Both the position numbers and the translations under genes were made by a program. Of a DNA stretch of 64,000 bases, positions 27,231-37,110 are shown in pieces; within the stretch, counting starts at the first letter, position 1; every line of letters begins with the position of its first letter. A model generated the notes under the pieces. The model was not told where the DNA came from. It worked only from the letters and a program-made list of their open reading frames with translations, and did no database searches. The DNA comes from Paraburkholderia adhaesiva (GTDB lineage Bacteria > Pseudomonadota > Gammaproteobacteria > Burkholderiales > Burkholderiaceae): NCBI RefSeq assembly GCF_021390575.1, contig NZ_JAJEJQ010000002.1, positions 1,550,001 to 1,614,000 of the forward strand. The letters run 5' to 3'.

Positions 27231-29405
27231 TCAGCCTGCTCGCTGGTGTTTCTTGAACGCGAGTCGATACTGATGCAGCAGCGGCTCGGTGTAGCCGCTC
27301 GGCTGTTCCTTGCCTTCGAACGCGAGTGCGCACGCTGCCTTGAATGCGTAAGACGCATCGAAGTTCGGCGCCATCGGAACGTAATTCGCGTCGCCGGCGT
27401 TCTGCTGGTCGACGACGGCCGCCATGCGCTTGAACACGTCGAGCACGAACTCACGCGTGATCACGCCGTGGCGCAACCAGTTCGCGATGTGCTGGCTCGA
27501 GATGCGCAGCGTCGCGCGATCTTCCATCAGGCCGATGTTGTTGATATCGGGCACCTTGGAGCAGCCGACACCTTGTTCGACCCAGCGCACGACATAGCCG
27601 AGAATGCCCTGCGCGTTGTTCTCGACTTCGCGGCGGATTTCCTCTTCGCTCCACTGCGCACGCTCGACAACAGGTACCGTGAGCAGCCCGTCGAGCAGCG
27701 CATCGCGTTCCTGCGCGTAGTCGATTTTTTCGAGTTCCTGCTGGACGGCCTGAACGTCGACATCGTGATAGTGCATTGCGTGCAGCGTCGCCGCAGTCGG
27801 GGACGGCACCCACGCCGTGTTCGCGCCCGCGCGCGGATGCGCGATCTTCTGTTCGAGCATCGCGTGCATGAGGTCCGGCATCGCCCACATGCCCTTGCCG
27901 ATCTGCGCGCGGCCACGCAGGCCTGCGGACAGGCCGGCGAGCACGTTGCTGCGTTCATACGCGGTGATCCACGCCGACGACTTCATGTCGCCCTTGCGGA
28001 GCATCGGGCCCGCTTCCATCGCGGTGTGCATTTCGTCGCCGGTGCGGTCGAGGAAGCCGGTGTTGATGAACGCGACGCGCGACGACGCAGCCGCGATACA
28101 CGCCGACAGGTTCACGCTCGTACGGCGCTCCTCGTCCATGATGCCCATCTTGATCGTCTCGCGCGGCAGGCCGAGCAGGTCTTCGACGCGCGAGAACAGA
28201 TCGGCGGCAAAGGCCACTTCGACCGGGCCGTGCATCTTCGGCTTCACGATGTAGATCGAGCCCTTGCGCGAATTGCGCTTCGCTTTCAGGTCGTGCATCG
28301 AGCAGAGCGTCGTGATGACGCCGTCGAGAACGCCTTCCGGGATCTCGTTGCCGTCGCGGTCGAGCACGGCGGGCGTCGTCATCAGATGGCCGACGTTGCG
28401 CACGAAGAGCAGCGAGCGGCCATGCAGCGTAACCGTCGATCCGTCCGGTGCGTGGTATTCGCGGTCGGCATTCAGACGACGCGTGAACGAGCGGCCACCC
28501 TTCGAGACTTCCTCAACCAGCGTGCCCTGCATGAGGCCAAGCCAGTTGCGGTAGAGCTCGACCTTGTCGCTGGCGTCGACGGCCGCGACCGAATCTTCGC
28601 AGTCGATGATCGTCGTGACGGCCGCTTCGAGGATCACGTCCTTCACGTGGGCCGGATCGCTCGCGCCGATCGGCGTCGAAGCGTCGATCTGGATCTCGAC
28701 GTGCAGGCCGTGGTGCTTGAGCAGGATCGCGGTCGGTGCGGCAGCGTCGCCCTGATAGCCGACGAATTGCGCCGGGTCGGCGAGTTGCGTGGAGCCCGAA
28801 GCGGTCTTGACCGACAGCTTGCCGCCTTCCACCGTGTAGCCCGTCGAGGCGCGGTGCGAGCCGCTCGCGAGCGGTGCGGCGCGATCGAGGAAGTCACGCG
28901 CGAACGCGATCACACGCTCGCCGCGCACGGGGTTATACGCGCCATCGCGCGTTGCGCCGCCGTCTTCCGGCAGCGCATCGGTGCCGTACAGCGCGTCGTA
29001 CAGGCTGCCCCAGCGTGCGTTTGCGGCGTTGAGCGCATAGCGCGCGTTCGACAGCGGCACGACGAGTTGCGGACCCGCTTGCGACGCGATCTCGCTATCG
29101 ACGTTTGCGGTCGTTGCAACGACGCGCTCCGGCGCCGGCACGATATAGCCGATTTGCGTCAGATGTGCGCGGTAGGCGCGCAGGTCGCGCACCGGGCCCG
29201 GATTCGCGCGATGCCATGCGTCGAGTTCGAGTTGCATGCGGTCGCGCTCGGCGAGCAGCGCGCGGTTACGCGGCGCGAGCTCGTGCACGAGCGCCGAGAA
29301 ACCGCTCCAGAACGCGCCGGTGTCGACGCCAGTACCGGGCAATGCTTCCGTTTCGATGAACCGGGCAAGCCCTTCGTCGACCTTAAGTCCGTGGTGTTCG
29401 ATCAT
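27231..29405 (-). CDS. glcB: Malate synthase G
   Basis: A 724-residue monomeric cytosolic enzyme that condenses glyoxylate with acetyl-CoA to malate, the last step of glycolate use. Motifs include NARYALNAANARWGSLYDAL, YNPVRGERVIAFARDFLDRA, TIIDCEDSVAAVDASDK (Mg-binding acids), MGIMDEERRTSVNL and GKGMWAMPDLM. Length equals the family norm. The ATG follows an aaggaag site. It is next after glcG, in the E. coli glcDEFGBA order. Confidence 0.97.
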   Translation of the reverse strand: MIEHHGLKVDEGLARFIETEALPGTGVDTGAFWSGFSALVHELAPRNRALLAERDRMQLELDAWHRANPGPVRDLRAYRAHLTQIGYIVPAPERVVATTANVDSEIASQAGPQLVVPLSNARYALNAANARWGSLYDALYGTDALPEDGGATRDGAYNPVRGERVIAFARDFLDRAAPLASGSHRASTGYTVEGGKLSVKTASGSTQLADPAQFVGYQGDAAAPTAILLKHHGLHVEIQIDASTPIGASDPAHVKDVILEAAVTTIIDCEDSVAAVDASDKVELYRNWLGLMQGTLVEEVSKGGRSFTRRLNADREYHAPDGSTVTLHGRSLLFVRNVGHLMTTPAVLDRDGNEIPEGVLDGVITTLCSMHDLKAKRNSRKGSIYIVKPKMHGPVEVAFAADLFSRVEDLLGLPRETIKMGIMDEERRTSVNLSACIAAASSRVAFINTGFLDRTGDEMHTAMEAGPMLRKGDMKSSAWITAYERSNVLAGLSAGLRGRAQIGKGMWAMPDLMHAMLEQKIAHPRAGANTAWVPSPTAATLHAMHYHDVDVQAVQQELEKIDYAQERDALLDGLLTVPVVERAQWSEEEIRREVENNAQGILGYVVRWVEQGVGCSKVPDINNIGLMEDRATLRISSQHIANWLRHGVITREFVLDVFKRMAAVVDQQNAGDANYVPMAPNFDASYAFKAACALAFEGKEQPSGYTEPLLHQYRLAFKKHQRAG

Positions 29406-29443
29406 TTCGCTTCCTTCGTGCTTAACTGAATACGCTGTTGCGC

Positions 29444-29848
29444 TTACGCGGCGATGCTGTTTGCGCCGGCCTTTGCGACCTGCGCGTCCTGGTCGGACTT
29501 CACGCCCGAGACGCCGACGGCGCCAATCACCTGCCCATCGACGATGACCGGTACACCGCCTTCGAGCGTCGCGACAAGCGGCGCGCTCAGGAACGCAGTG
29601 CGGCCGCCGTTGATCATATCTTCATAGGCCTTCGACTCGCGACGGCCAAGCGCGGCGGTACGTGCCTTCTCCTGCGAGATGTACGAACTCACCGGCGCCG
29701 TGCCATCGAGGCGTGCGAGCGCGAGCGGATGGCCACCGTCGTCGACCACTGCGATTGCGACGGCCCAGCCGTTACGCTCGGCTTCGGCGCGTGCTGCATC
29801 GAGGATTCGGGTCGCTTCGGCAATGCCGAGTACGGGTTTCATCTGCAT
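29444..29848 (-). CDS. glcG: GlcG/HbpS-type heme-binding family protein
   Basis: A 134-residue protein, MQMKPVLGIAEATRILDAAR at the start, with the GlcG/HbpS core: GWAVAIAVVDDGGHPLALARLDGT, SYISQEKARTAALGRRESKAYE and VPVIVDGQVIGAVGVSG. No signal peptide is present. The ATG is one base after the glcF stop, so the genes are translationally coupled. The role in glycolate metabolism is unclear even in E. coli; related HbpS binds heme. Confidence 0.93.
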   Translation of the reverse strand: MQMKPVLGIAEATRILDAARAEAERNGWAVAIAVVDDGGHPLALARLDGTAPVSSYISQEKARTAALGRRESKAYEDMINGGRTAFLSAPLVATLEGGVPVIVDGQVIGAVGVSGVKSDQDAQVAKAGANSIAA

Positions 29849-29849
29849 C

Positions 29850-31085
29850 TCAGTTTTTCTCCAGGTCGGGGTTCAGCATTGAATCGACAAGCTCGATCCA
29901 GTGCGTGATGTGCGTGCGGCCCGCGCTGTTCAGGTGCGACTGACAGCCGACATTCGCCGTCACGATCGCATCCGGCTTGCCGGCTTCGAGCGCATCCAGC
30001 TTATTGTCGCGCAATTGTTTCGCAATTTCAGGTTGCGTGAGCGAATACGTCCCCGCCGAGCCGCAGCACAGATGGGAATTCGCCACGCTGGTCAGATCGA
30101 AGCCAAGGCGCGTGAGCACGCCTTCGACTGCGCCGCCGAGGCGCTGCGCATGCTGCAGCGTGCACGGGCAGTGGAATGCGATCCGCTTGCTGGTAACGGG
30201 CGCAAGTGCTTCGAGCGGCTCGGCAGTAATCACTTCGACGAGGTCGCGCGCAAGCGCGCTCACGCGCCGTGCCTTGTCCGCATAGGCCTTATCGAAACGC
30301 AGCAGGTCGCCGTATTCCTTCACGAACGCGCCGCAGCCGCTCGCCGAAATCACGATCGCCTCGGCGCCTGCCTCGATGGCGGGCCACCACGCGTCGATGT
30401 TACGCCGGGCGCGATTGAGACCCGCATCCTGCGCGTTCATGTGGTATTCGGTGGCGCCGCAGCAGCCGGCCTGCGGCGCGGGCGTCACGCTGATCCCGAG
30501 CCGGTCGAGCACGCGCGCGGCGGCGCCGTTCGTGTTCGGCGCGAGCGACGGCTGCACGCAGCCTTCGAGCATCAACACGCGACGTGCGTGCCGCGCACGC
30601 GGACGCGGGCTCGCTGCCGGCGCCTTTGCTGGAATCTTGTCGCGCAGCGACTCGGGCAACAGACCGCGCACGGCGCGGCCCGCGCCGAGCAGCGCAGCGA
30701 ATGTTTTCGGCCGCGGCACGGTGTGGCGCAGCCCCGCGCGCAGCAAGCGGTCGCCAAGCGGCCGCGTCGTGCGGCGCTCGACCTCGGCGCGCCCGATGTC
30801 GAGCAGCGAGTGATACCGAACGCCCGACGGACACGTCGTTTCGCAGTTGCGGCAGGAGAGGCAGCGGTCGAGATGCAGCTGCGTCTTTTCGGTGACGGGC
30901 TGCCCTTCGAGCATCTGCTTGATCAGATAGATCCGGCCGCGCGGCCCGTCGAGTTCGTTGCCGAGCAACTGGTAAGTCGGGCAGGTCGCGTTACAGAACC
31001 CGCAGTGCACGCAGGCGCGCAGGATCGATTCCGCCTCTTCGGCGCGTTCGAGGGCCTGCGCCGCTTCGCTAAGATTGGTTTGCAT
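29850..31085 (-). CDS. glcF: Glycolate oxidase iron-sulfur subunit
   Basis: A 411-residue electron-transfer subunit. Two [4Fe-4S] motifs are CVHCGFCNATCPTY and CLSCRNCETTCPSG, and two CCG domains follow (AGCCGATEYHM, HLCCGSAGTYS). GlcF accepts electrons from the flavin subunits GlcD and GlcE and passes them to the membrane quinone pool. It lies 18 bp after glcE and runs into glcG. Confidence 0.96.
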   Translation of the reverse strand: MQTNLSEAAQALERAEEAESILRACVHCGFCNATCPTYQLLGNELDGPRGRIYLIKQMLEGQPVTEKTQLHLDRCLSCRNCETTCPSGVRYHSLLDIGRAEVERRTTRPLGDRLLRAGLRHTVPRPKTFAALLGAGRAVRGLLPESLRDKIPAKAPAASPRPRARHARRVLMLEGCVQPSLAPNTNGAAARVLDRLGISVTPAPQAGCCGATEYHMNAQDAGLNRARRNIDAWWPAIEAGAEAIVISASGCGAFVKEYGDLLRFDKAYADKARRVSALARDLVEVITAEPLEALAPVTSKRIAFHCPCTLQHAQRLGGAVEGVLTRLGFDLTSVANSHLCCGSAGTYSLTQPEIAKQLRDNKLDALEAGKPDAIVTANVGCQSHLNSAGRTHITHWIELVDSMLNPDLEKN

Positions 31086-31103
31086 CGGATTAGGCAGTCA
31101 GCG

Positions 31104-32171
31104 TCAGAGATCCGCGTACATGCGGCCCGGGTTGAAGATCCCCAGCGGGTCGAGTTGCGCTTTCAGGCGCCGGTGCAATTGCATCAGCGGATCGGGCAGC
31201 GGCTGGAACGGCGTATCGGTCGCGCCCGGCGTGAACGCGCTTGCGTGGCCGCCGAGCTCGCGCGCAATGCGGCGAACTTCGCTCGCATCCGCATCGGTCT
31301 TGAGCCAGCGTTGCGCGCCGCCCCAGTCGAGCAGCGCGTCGCCCGGCAATGCCGAATTGGGCGCCGCGACGGGCAGAGACAGGCGCCACAGCGGGCGTGC
31401 ATCGGCGAAGAACGGGAGCGTGAAGTCGCGCAGTTGGGTCCAGAACGATTCGTCGGCATCGGCGCCGCCGATCGCTTCACGCGCGCCGCGCACCGAGCCC
31501 ACACCGCCTTCGAGACGCACTTGCAGTACGCCATCGGCGTGGCATGCGCCAGTGACGGGCAGCCCCGTGCGGCGCCAGGCGGTGAGCCGCTCGCGCGCAG
31601 CGTCCGGCGTGAGTTCGAGCGCAACGTAACGCGACGCACGCGGCTTCGGCAGCACCTTGAACGACACTTCGGTCACGAGCCCGAGGCAGCCGAAGCTCCC
31701 GACCATCAGTCGCGAAACGTCATAGCCCGCGACGTTCTTCATCACTTCGCCGCCGAAACGCAGGTGCTGGGCATCGCCGGTAATCACACGGCAACCGAGC
31801 GCAAAGTCGCGCACCGCGCCAACCCACGGACGCCGTGCACCGGACACGCCGGCTGCGAACATGCCGCCCATCGTGGCCAGGCCGTCGAACGCGGGCGCCT
31901 CGAAAGGCAGCATCTGGCCGGCTTCGTCGAGCACGGCTTCGACATCGGCGAGCGGCGTGCCCGCGCGCGCGGTCACGACGAGTTCGGTCGGGTCGTACTG
32001 AACAATGCCGCGATGACGGCGTGTGTCGATTTCAGGCGCATCAACCACGCGCCCGATGAATGCCTTGCTGTCGCCGCCGCGGATACGCAACGGCGTGCGT
32101 GCGGCGCGCGCCGCCTCAACCTGCGCGATCAATGCGGCGCTGTCGTCCATCGAATCCAGTTCGCGTCGCAT
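31104..32171 (-). CDS. glcE: Glycolate oxidase FAD-binding subunit
   Basis: A 355-residue flavin subunit starting MRRELDSMDDSAALIAQ. FAD_binding_4 features are PLRIRGGDSKAFIG and GMFAAGVSGARRPWVGAVRDF; KNVAGYDVSRLMVGSFGCLG and the C-terminal FNPGRMYADL complete the pattern. The ATG overlaps the glcD stop as tgatg, showing translational coupling. It is a partner of GlcD in the glycolate-to-glyoxylate oxidation complex. Confidence 0.95.
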   Translation of the reverse strand: MRRELDSMDDSAALIAQVEAARAARTPLRIRGGDSKAFIGRVVDAPEIDTRRHRGIVQYDPTELVVTARAGTPLADVEAVLDEAGQMLPFEAPAFDGLATMGGMFAAGVSGARRPWVGAVRDFALGCRVITGDAQHLRFGGEVMKNVAGYDVSRLMVGSFGCLGLVTEVSFKVLPKPRASRYVALELTPDAARERLTAWRRTGLPVTGACHADGVLQVRLEGGVGSVRGAREAIGGADADESFWTQLRDFTLPFFADARPLWRLSLPVAAPNSALPGDALLDWGGAQRWLKTDADASEVRRIARELGGHASAFTPGATDTPFQPLPDPLMQLHRRLKAQLDPLGIFNPGRMYADL

Positions 32172-33670
32172 CAAAACCGCTCCAGTTCGGGAAATTTAAG
32201 TTGACCCATGTGGACGTGCATCTTGCCGAATTCGGCGCAGCGACGCAGCGTCGGAATGTTCTTGCCGGGGTTCAGCAGGGACGATGGATCGAACGCAGCC
32301 TTGACCGCGTGGAAAAACTCGATCTCGGCTTGCTTGAACTGCACGCACATCTGGTTGATCTTCTCGCGACCCACACCATGCTCGCCCGTGATGCTGCCGC
32401 CCACCTCGACGCACAGTTCGAGGATCCGGCCGCCGAGCGCCTCGGCGCGGTCCATCTCGCCAGGCTTGTTTGCGTCGAAGAGGATGAGCGGATGCAGATT
32501 GCCGTCGCCCGCATGAAACACGTTCGCGACCCGCAGGCCGAACTGGTCGGACAGCGCGGCGATCCCCGTCAGCACGCGCGGCAGCTCGCGCCGCGGAATC
32601 GTGCCGTCCATGCAGTAGTAGTCCGGCGTGATGCGGCCCACAGCCGGAAACGCGTTCTTGCGCCCGGCCCAGAAGCGCTGCCGCTCGGCCTCGTCGCGTG
32701 CAACGCGCAAGTCCGACGCGCCCGCCGCCTGCAGCAGTGCGCCAACGCGCTCGACGTCCTCGTCGACGTCATCGCACGAACCATCCAGTTCGCAGAGCAG
32801 GATCGCCTCGGCGTCGACCGGGTAGCCGGCGTGAATGAAGTCCTCGGCCGCACGGATCGACAGGTTATCCATCATCTCGAGGCCGCCGGGAATCACGCCC
32901 TCGCCGATGATCTTCGCGACCGCCTGGCCCGCGACAACCACGTCGTCGAAGCTCGCCATCAGCACCTTGACGCTCGGCGGTTTCGGCAGCAGCTTCACGG
33001 TCACCTCCACGACGATGCCCAGCATCCCCTCCGAGCCCGTGAACAGCGCGAGCAGGTCGAAGCCGGGGCTGTCGAAGGCATCGCTGCCCAGCGTGATCAG
33101 CTCGCCGTCGATCGTCAGAATCTCGACCTTCAGAACGTTGTGGACGGTGAGACCGTACTTGAGGCAGTGCACGCCGCCCGCGTTCTCGGCGATATTGCCG
33201 CCGATCGAGCAGGCGATCTGCGACGAGGGGTCCGGCGCGTAGTAGAGACCGTGCTGGGCGACAGCCTGCGAGATCGCGAGGTTGCGCACGCCAGGCTGCA
33301 CGCGCGCGATGCACGCGTCCGTATCGACTTCGAGAATCTGCGTGAATTTCGCCATGACGAGCAGGATGCCCTTCTCGAGCGGCATCGCGCCGCCGGACAG
33401 GCCCGTGCCCGCACCACGCGCCACGACCGGCACACCGCGTGCGGCTGCGATCTTCAGCACGGCGCGGACCTCGTCGACCGTCGACGGCAGCACCACGAGG
33501 AGCGGCACCGCGCGATAGGCGGCGAGGCCGTCGCATTCGAACGGCCGCAGGTCCTCACGATCCGTCAGGATTTCAAGCCTGGGTGCGCCCGCGCGCAGCG
33601 CAGCCGCGAGTTCTGCGCGATCGACCGTCGGCAGCGGGCCGTCGATCGCTTCGTCGTACATGAAGCTCAT
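32171..33670 (-). CDS. glcD: Glycolate oxidase catalytic flavin subunit
   Basis: A 499-residue FAD enzyme that oxidises glycolate to glyoxylate. PVVARGAGTGLSGGAMPLE is the FAD-binding loop; SSQIACSIGGNIAENAGGVH, GSITGEHGVGREK and the ending LLNPGKNIPTLRRC are family hallmarks. The ATG at 33670 (MSFMYDEAIDG) follows ggagac and gives the exact family length; the frame is open 61 codons further but that part is non-homologous. It is the first gene of the leftward operon, divergent from glcC. Confidence 0.96.
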   Translation of the reverse strand: MSFMYDEAIDGPLPTVDRAELAAALRAGAPRLEILTDREDLRPFECDGLAAYRAVPLLVVLPSTVDEVRAVLKIAAARGVPVVARGAGTGLSGGAMPLEKGILLVMAKFTQILEVDTDACIARVQPGVRNLAISQAVAQHGLYYAPDPSSQIACSIGGNIAENAGGVHCLKYGLTVHNVLKVEILTIDGELITLGSDAFDSPGFDLLALFTGSEGMLGIVVEVTVKLLPKPPSVKVLMASFDDVVVAGQAVAKIIGEGVIPGGLEMMDNLSIRAAEDFIHAGYPVDAEAILLCELDGSCDDVDEDVERVGALLQAAGASDLRVARDEAERQRFWAGRKNAFPAVGRITPDYYCMDGTIPRRELPRVLTGIAALSDQFGLRVANVFHAGDGNLHPLILFDANKPGEMDRAEALGGRILELCVEVGGSITGEHGVGREKINQMCVQFKQAEIEFFHAVKAAFDPSSLLNPGKNIPTLRRCAEFGKMHVHMGQLKFPELERF

Positions 33671-33767
33671 TGCCTTGTCTCCACCATGCGAGCGACGCAT
33701 GGCGCCCTTTTCCATGAATCCGGCGATTTTTCTGGGTGTGCGACCTGTTGTCCAGTGCCTGCAGCCG

Positions 33768-33884
33768 TGGTCATACCAGTTTTTTATAGAGGCTCTTCCC
33801 TGGGGGCTTTGCGCGCCCGCAAAAGCCAATGAATTCAACGGTTCATGCGACAATCACGCATGTCGCGCAAAAGTGGTCATACCA
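33768..33884. promoter_or_regulatory. Two identical TGGTCATACCA operators (glcD-glcC)
   Basis: The palindrome tggtcatacca occurs at 33768-33778 and 33874-33884, 106 bp apart. It fits the tggt-N3-acca operator of FadR-type regulators such as PdhR. One copy is 98 bp before the glcD ATG and the other ends 2 bp before the glcC ATG. The roughly ten-helical-turn spacing would allow looping. Confidence 0.75.
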
Positions 33885-33886
33885 GT

Positions 33887-34657
33887 ATGAAAATGCATGC
33901 AGAACCGCCTCTCTCGCGGCGCGTCGCCGACGTGGCGGCCGAGCGCATCGAGAAGCTCATTGTCGAGGGCATCCTCAAGGTCGGTCAGGCGCTGCCGTCC
34001 GAGCGGCGCCTGACGGAAAAGCTTGGCGTGTCGCGCACCGCGCTGCGCGAGGGGATGAAACTGCTGCGCGCACGCGGCGTTATCGACACCGTGCACGGCA
34101 AAGGCTCGTTCGTCGCGGACCTGACCGAGCAAGGGCAGATCACGCCGATGATGCACCTGCTCGCATCGCAGCCGCGCACGCTCTACGACCTGTTCGAGGT
34201 GCGCGGGATGCTCGAGGCCGAGGCGGCCCGTCTCGCGGCACGGCGCGGTACCGATGCCGATTTCGTCCTGATCACCCGGCGCTATGAGGAGATGATCGCG
34301 CCCGAAGCGCAGGACCTGCCGCCGGAAGCACGTGCGAAGCTCGACCACGCGTTTCATCGCGCGATCTGCGAGGCATCGCACAACCCGGTGCTCGTCAACA
34401 CGCTGCAGTCGCTGACCGACCTGCTGCTGAGTTCGGTCTTCGCATCCGTCAACAACCTCTACCACCGCGAGCCGCTCAAGAAGCAGATCGACCGGCAGCA
34501 CGCGCGCCTCTACAACGCCGTCACCGGACGGTTGCCCGAGCAGGCACGCAAGGCGGCGAGCGAGCATATCCGCAACGTCATTGAATATCTGCGCGAGATC
34601 GAAAGCGAAGAGCAGCGCCTCGTGCGGGCCACCCTTCGGCTCGAAGGGTGGAAGTAA
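33887..34657 (+). CDS. glcC: FadR-type (GntR family) glycolate operon regulator
   Basis: A 256-residue regulator. The GntR winged helix is at the N-terminus (IEKLIVEGILKVGQALPSER, LGVSRTALREGMKLLRARGV) and a FCD effector domain follows, with candidate metal-binding residues in DHAFHRAICEASHN and HARLYNAV. The ATG at 33887 (MKMHAEPPLSRRV) was chosen because the preceding bases contain an operator copy. The closely linked divergent glcD strongly suggests it is GlcC responding to glycolate, with autoregulation likely; LldR-like function is the alternative. Confidence 0.9.
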   Translation: MKMHAEPPLSRRVADVAAERIEKLIVEGILKVGQALPSERRLTEKLGVSRTALREGMKLLRARGVIDTVHGKGSFVADLTEQGQITPMMHLLASQPRTLYDLFEVRGMLEAEAARLAARRGTDADFVLITRRYEEMIAPEAQDLPPEARAKLDHAFHRAICEASHNPVLVNTLQSLTDLLLSSVFASVNNLYHREPLKKQIDRQHARLYNAVTGRLPEQARKAASEHIRNVIEYLREIESEEQRLVRATLRLEGWK

Positions 34658-34759
34658 GCGCCTCGATCGCGGTGGCGCTCAAGGCGGCACGTCGTCGATC
34701 AAGCGGGATTTCACCGCACGGATTCTCTGGTCGACGAAATAGCCGCCTTTAGGGCGAGA

Positions 34760-36310
34760 TTAGGCGAGCCTGAACTGGTCAACGTTCGACCGAAGGTCCT
34801 GAGCCTGAGCTTGCAGCGAATGCGCAGCAGCAGCAGCCTGCTCGACGAGCGCGGCATTTTGCTGGGTCACCGAGTCCATCTGGGTCACCGCTTCGCTGAC
34901 CTGCGAAATGCCCTTGCTCTGCTCCGCCGACGCCGCCGAAATCTCATTCACGATGTCCGTGACGCGCTTCACGGCCTCGACAATCTCGCCCATCGTGGTA
35001 CCCGCCGAATCGACGTACTCGGCGCCCGACTTCACGCGACCGACCGAGTCCTGAATCAGGTCCTTGATTTCCCGCGATGCAGACGCAGCACGCTGTGCAA
35101 GCGAGCGCACCTCGGCAGCAACGACCGCGAAACCACGCCCTTGCTCTCCGGCACGCGCAGCCTCCACAGCGGCGTTGAGCGCGAGGATGTTGGTCTGGAA
35201 CGCGATGCTTTCGATCGTGCCGACAATGCTGGCAATCTGGTCCGAACTCGCGTTGATGCCGTTCATGGTTTCGACCACCTGCTGCACGACGCCGCCACCA
35301 CGCTTTGCAGCGTCCAACGCGTGCGAAGCGATATTGCTCGCCTGACGCGCGTTGTCCGCATTGTGGTTGACGGTGGAGGTCAGCTCCTCCATGCTCGCGG
35401 CGGTTTCCTCAAGCGATGCGGCCTGCTCTTCCGTGCGCTGCGACAGATCCTGATTGCCGGCGGCGATCTGCCCCGTTGCGGACGCAATCGATTCGCTCGA
35501 ACTGCGAATCGTCCGGATCATCGTGCTCAACTGCTCCTGCATTTGCTTCATCGAATGCATGAGACTGCTGCGGTCGTTCGGAGCCGTGTGAACAACGACA
35601 GACAGGTCGTTATTCGCAATACGGCTGGCAATCTCGACCGCCTCGGCCGGATCGCCGCCAAGCGTGCCCAGGATGCTCCGGTTCAGCCAGATCACAACGG
35701 CAGCCAGCACCGCGGCGGCAATAACGAGGCCACCGAGGCTCTGATAGAGGGAGGTGCGGAATGCGGCGTCGATGTCATCGGTGTAAGCGCCGGTCTGCAG
35801 AATCCAGTCCCACGGTTCGTATGGAGCCGCAAACGACACCTTCGGGCCGATCTCATTGGTACCGGGCTTCGGGAACGAATAGCGAACGAAGCCGCGGCCA
35901 TCCCTCTTCACGACGTCAACGGTGTCGCGATACAAGGCAACCCCGTTCGGATCCTTGTAGTCGTTCATGTTGCGCCCTTGCATTTCCGGATGGATCGGGT
36001 GCATCAGAATGACGGGTTCGGAATTCATCAGCGTGAAATATCCGGTCCCGCCTTGCCCATAACGCAGTCCGCGGATCGCTGCCAGCGCCTGCTTTTTGGC
36101 TTCGTCGACAGTGATGGTTCCGGCTGTCGCCTGCTCTGCATACGCCTTGGTCGTCGCGATTGCCAGTTCCGTCGCGTGAATCAGATCCGTCTTTCGCTCG
36201 TCGTAGCGAACTTCCCGAATCCGGTAAGCATCGACAACCGACATCACGACAAAGAACGCAAGGCTAAGGATAAGAGGCGTCCAAAGCTTCTGGGAAAAGG
36301 AAAGTTTCAC
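34760..36310 (-). CDS. Methyl-accepting chemotaxis protein with single Cache sensor
   Basis: A 516-residue transmembrane chemoreceptor. Helix 1 (LWTPLILSLAFFVVMSVVDAY) is followed by a periplasmic Cache domain (GQGGTGYFTLMNSEPVILMHP, GFVRYSFPKPG, WDWILQTGAYTDDIDAAF), helix 2 (LGGLVIAAAVLAAVVIWLN), a HAMP-like segment and the signalling domain with hairpin tip IESIAFQTNILALNAAVEAA. A GTG at 36310 after cggagt was chosen because it starts the membrane anchor; the frame runs 38 codons further upstream. Such Cache domains often sense organic acids. It is convergent with glcC, and the ligand is unknown. Confidence 0.92.
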   Translation of the reverse strand: MKLSFSQKLWTPLILSLAFFVVMSVVDAYRIREVRYDERKTDLIHATELAIATTKAYAEQATAGTITVDEAKKQALAAIRGLRYGQGGTGYFTLMNSEPVILMHPIHPEMQGRNMNDYKDPNGVALYRDTVDVVKRDGRGFVRYSFPKPGTNEIGPKVSFAAPYEPWDWILQTGAYTDDIDAAFRTSLYQSLGGLVIAAAVLAAVVIWLNRSILGTLGGDPAEAVEIASRIANNDLSVVVHTAPNDRSSLMHSMKQMQEQLSTMIRTIRSSSESIASATGQIAAGNQDLSQRTEEQAASLEETAASMEELTSTVNHNADNARQASNIASHALDAAKRGGGVVQQVVETMNGINASSDQIASIVGTIESIAFQTNILALNAAVEAARAGEQGRGFAVVAAEVRSLAQRAASASREIKDLIQDSVGRVKSGAEYVDSAGTTMGEIVEAVKRVTDIVNEISAASAEQSKGISQVSEAVTQMDSVTQQNAALVEQAAAAAHSLQAQAQDLRSNVDQFRLA

Positions 36311-36801
36311 GATCACTCCGTCTGTAATTCGATCTTGCGAGTACGCAGGCTGCCTACGTTTACGGCACGGTCGCACTATTTCTTTAGGCTTTTGATGAGT
36401 ACCGTTTAGCCCGCCGGAAATCATGGGTGGACGAAATTCCTCCTCGCCTGCCGACTGGCCGCGGCACTCGTATCCCGCGTACGTCTTTTGAATTAATCCA
36501 CGTTCACTCTATGGATATTTATTCAAGCAATGGCGAACAAGATATTTCCAGATCGAGTTCGGGCCACGCAGGAGACGTGATCACCCTGTCTATCTACGAC
36601 ACTCAACTTTCGAGCGTGTCACCCGAAAATCGATGACGATCAGAATGTCTCGCAGTCGTCGCCCGACTGAGCACAGAATTGCGAAATCCGCTTCCACGAA
36701 CGGCAACGTCCGATGCGTTCGCCGTCAGTATGCTGGCCCGCTTCGCACTTTGCGACTTCAGGCAGACCGTGCCCGTCAACGATCGCCCATCAAAGCTGTC
36801 T
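36311..36801. other. Intergenic stretch, nothing recognised
   Basis: A 491-bp segment without a supported gene. It should contain the chemoreceptor promoter near its left end. Short rightward frames have no natural protein character. Confidence 0.4.
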
Positions 36802-37110
36802 CTATTCCTTCTGAGCGTCACGACTACTTCCAGACGGACTTTCCCCCTGCATCCGGTCGATCGTTATCAACATGCGTTCGATTTCCTCGAAGAAAACATC
36901 AGCGTCGGCGGGAAACTCCACGCGCACTGTGGCGGCCAGTTTTTCGTTGAGCACGGACTGCCTGACGCTTTCGAGTGCATCGCCGTTCGCGGCATCGGCT
37001 GCCTCGCAAGCCTTCACAATCGCATGATGAGCCAGCATCCTGAGCGCTGCCCGGGCTAACCTCGTCTCTGGTTGCGACTCTTTATCAACCACCGCGCCAT
37101 TCCCGATCAT
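36802..37110 (-). CDS. Hypothetical protein
   Basis: A 102-residue soluble protein, MIGNGAVVDKESQPETRLAR at the start, mainly helical (AALRMLAHHAIVKACEAADA, VFFEEIERMLITIDRMQ) and acidic. I recognise no family. The ATG at 37110 follows gagaagg, and the part upstream of it in the longer frame is unnatural. The protein-like patterning supports a real gene. Confidence 0.5.
   Translation of the reverse strand: MIGNGAVVDKESQPETRLARAALRMLAHHAIVKACEAADAANGDALESVRQSVLNEKLAATVRVEFPADADVFFEEIERMLITIDRMQGESPSGSSRDAQKE

Noticed and set aside
27246..29429. Rightward frame of 727 codons opposite glcB
   Set aside because: Mirror of malate synthase codon bias; no family resemblance.
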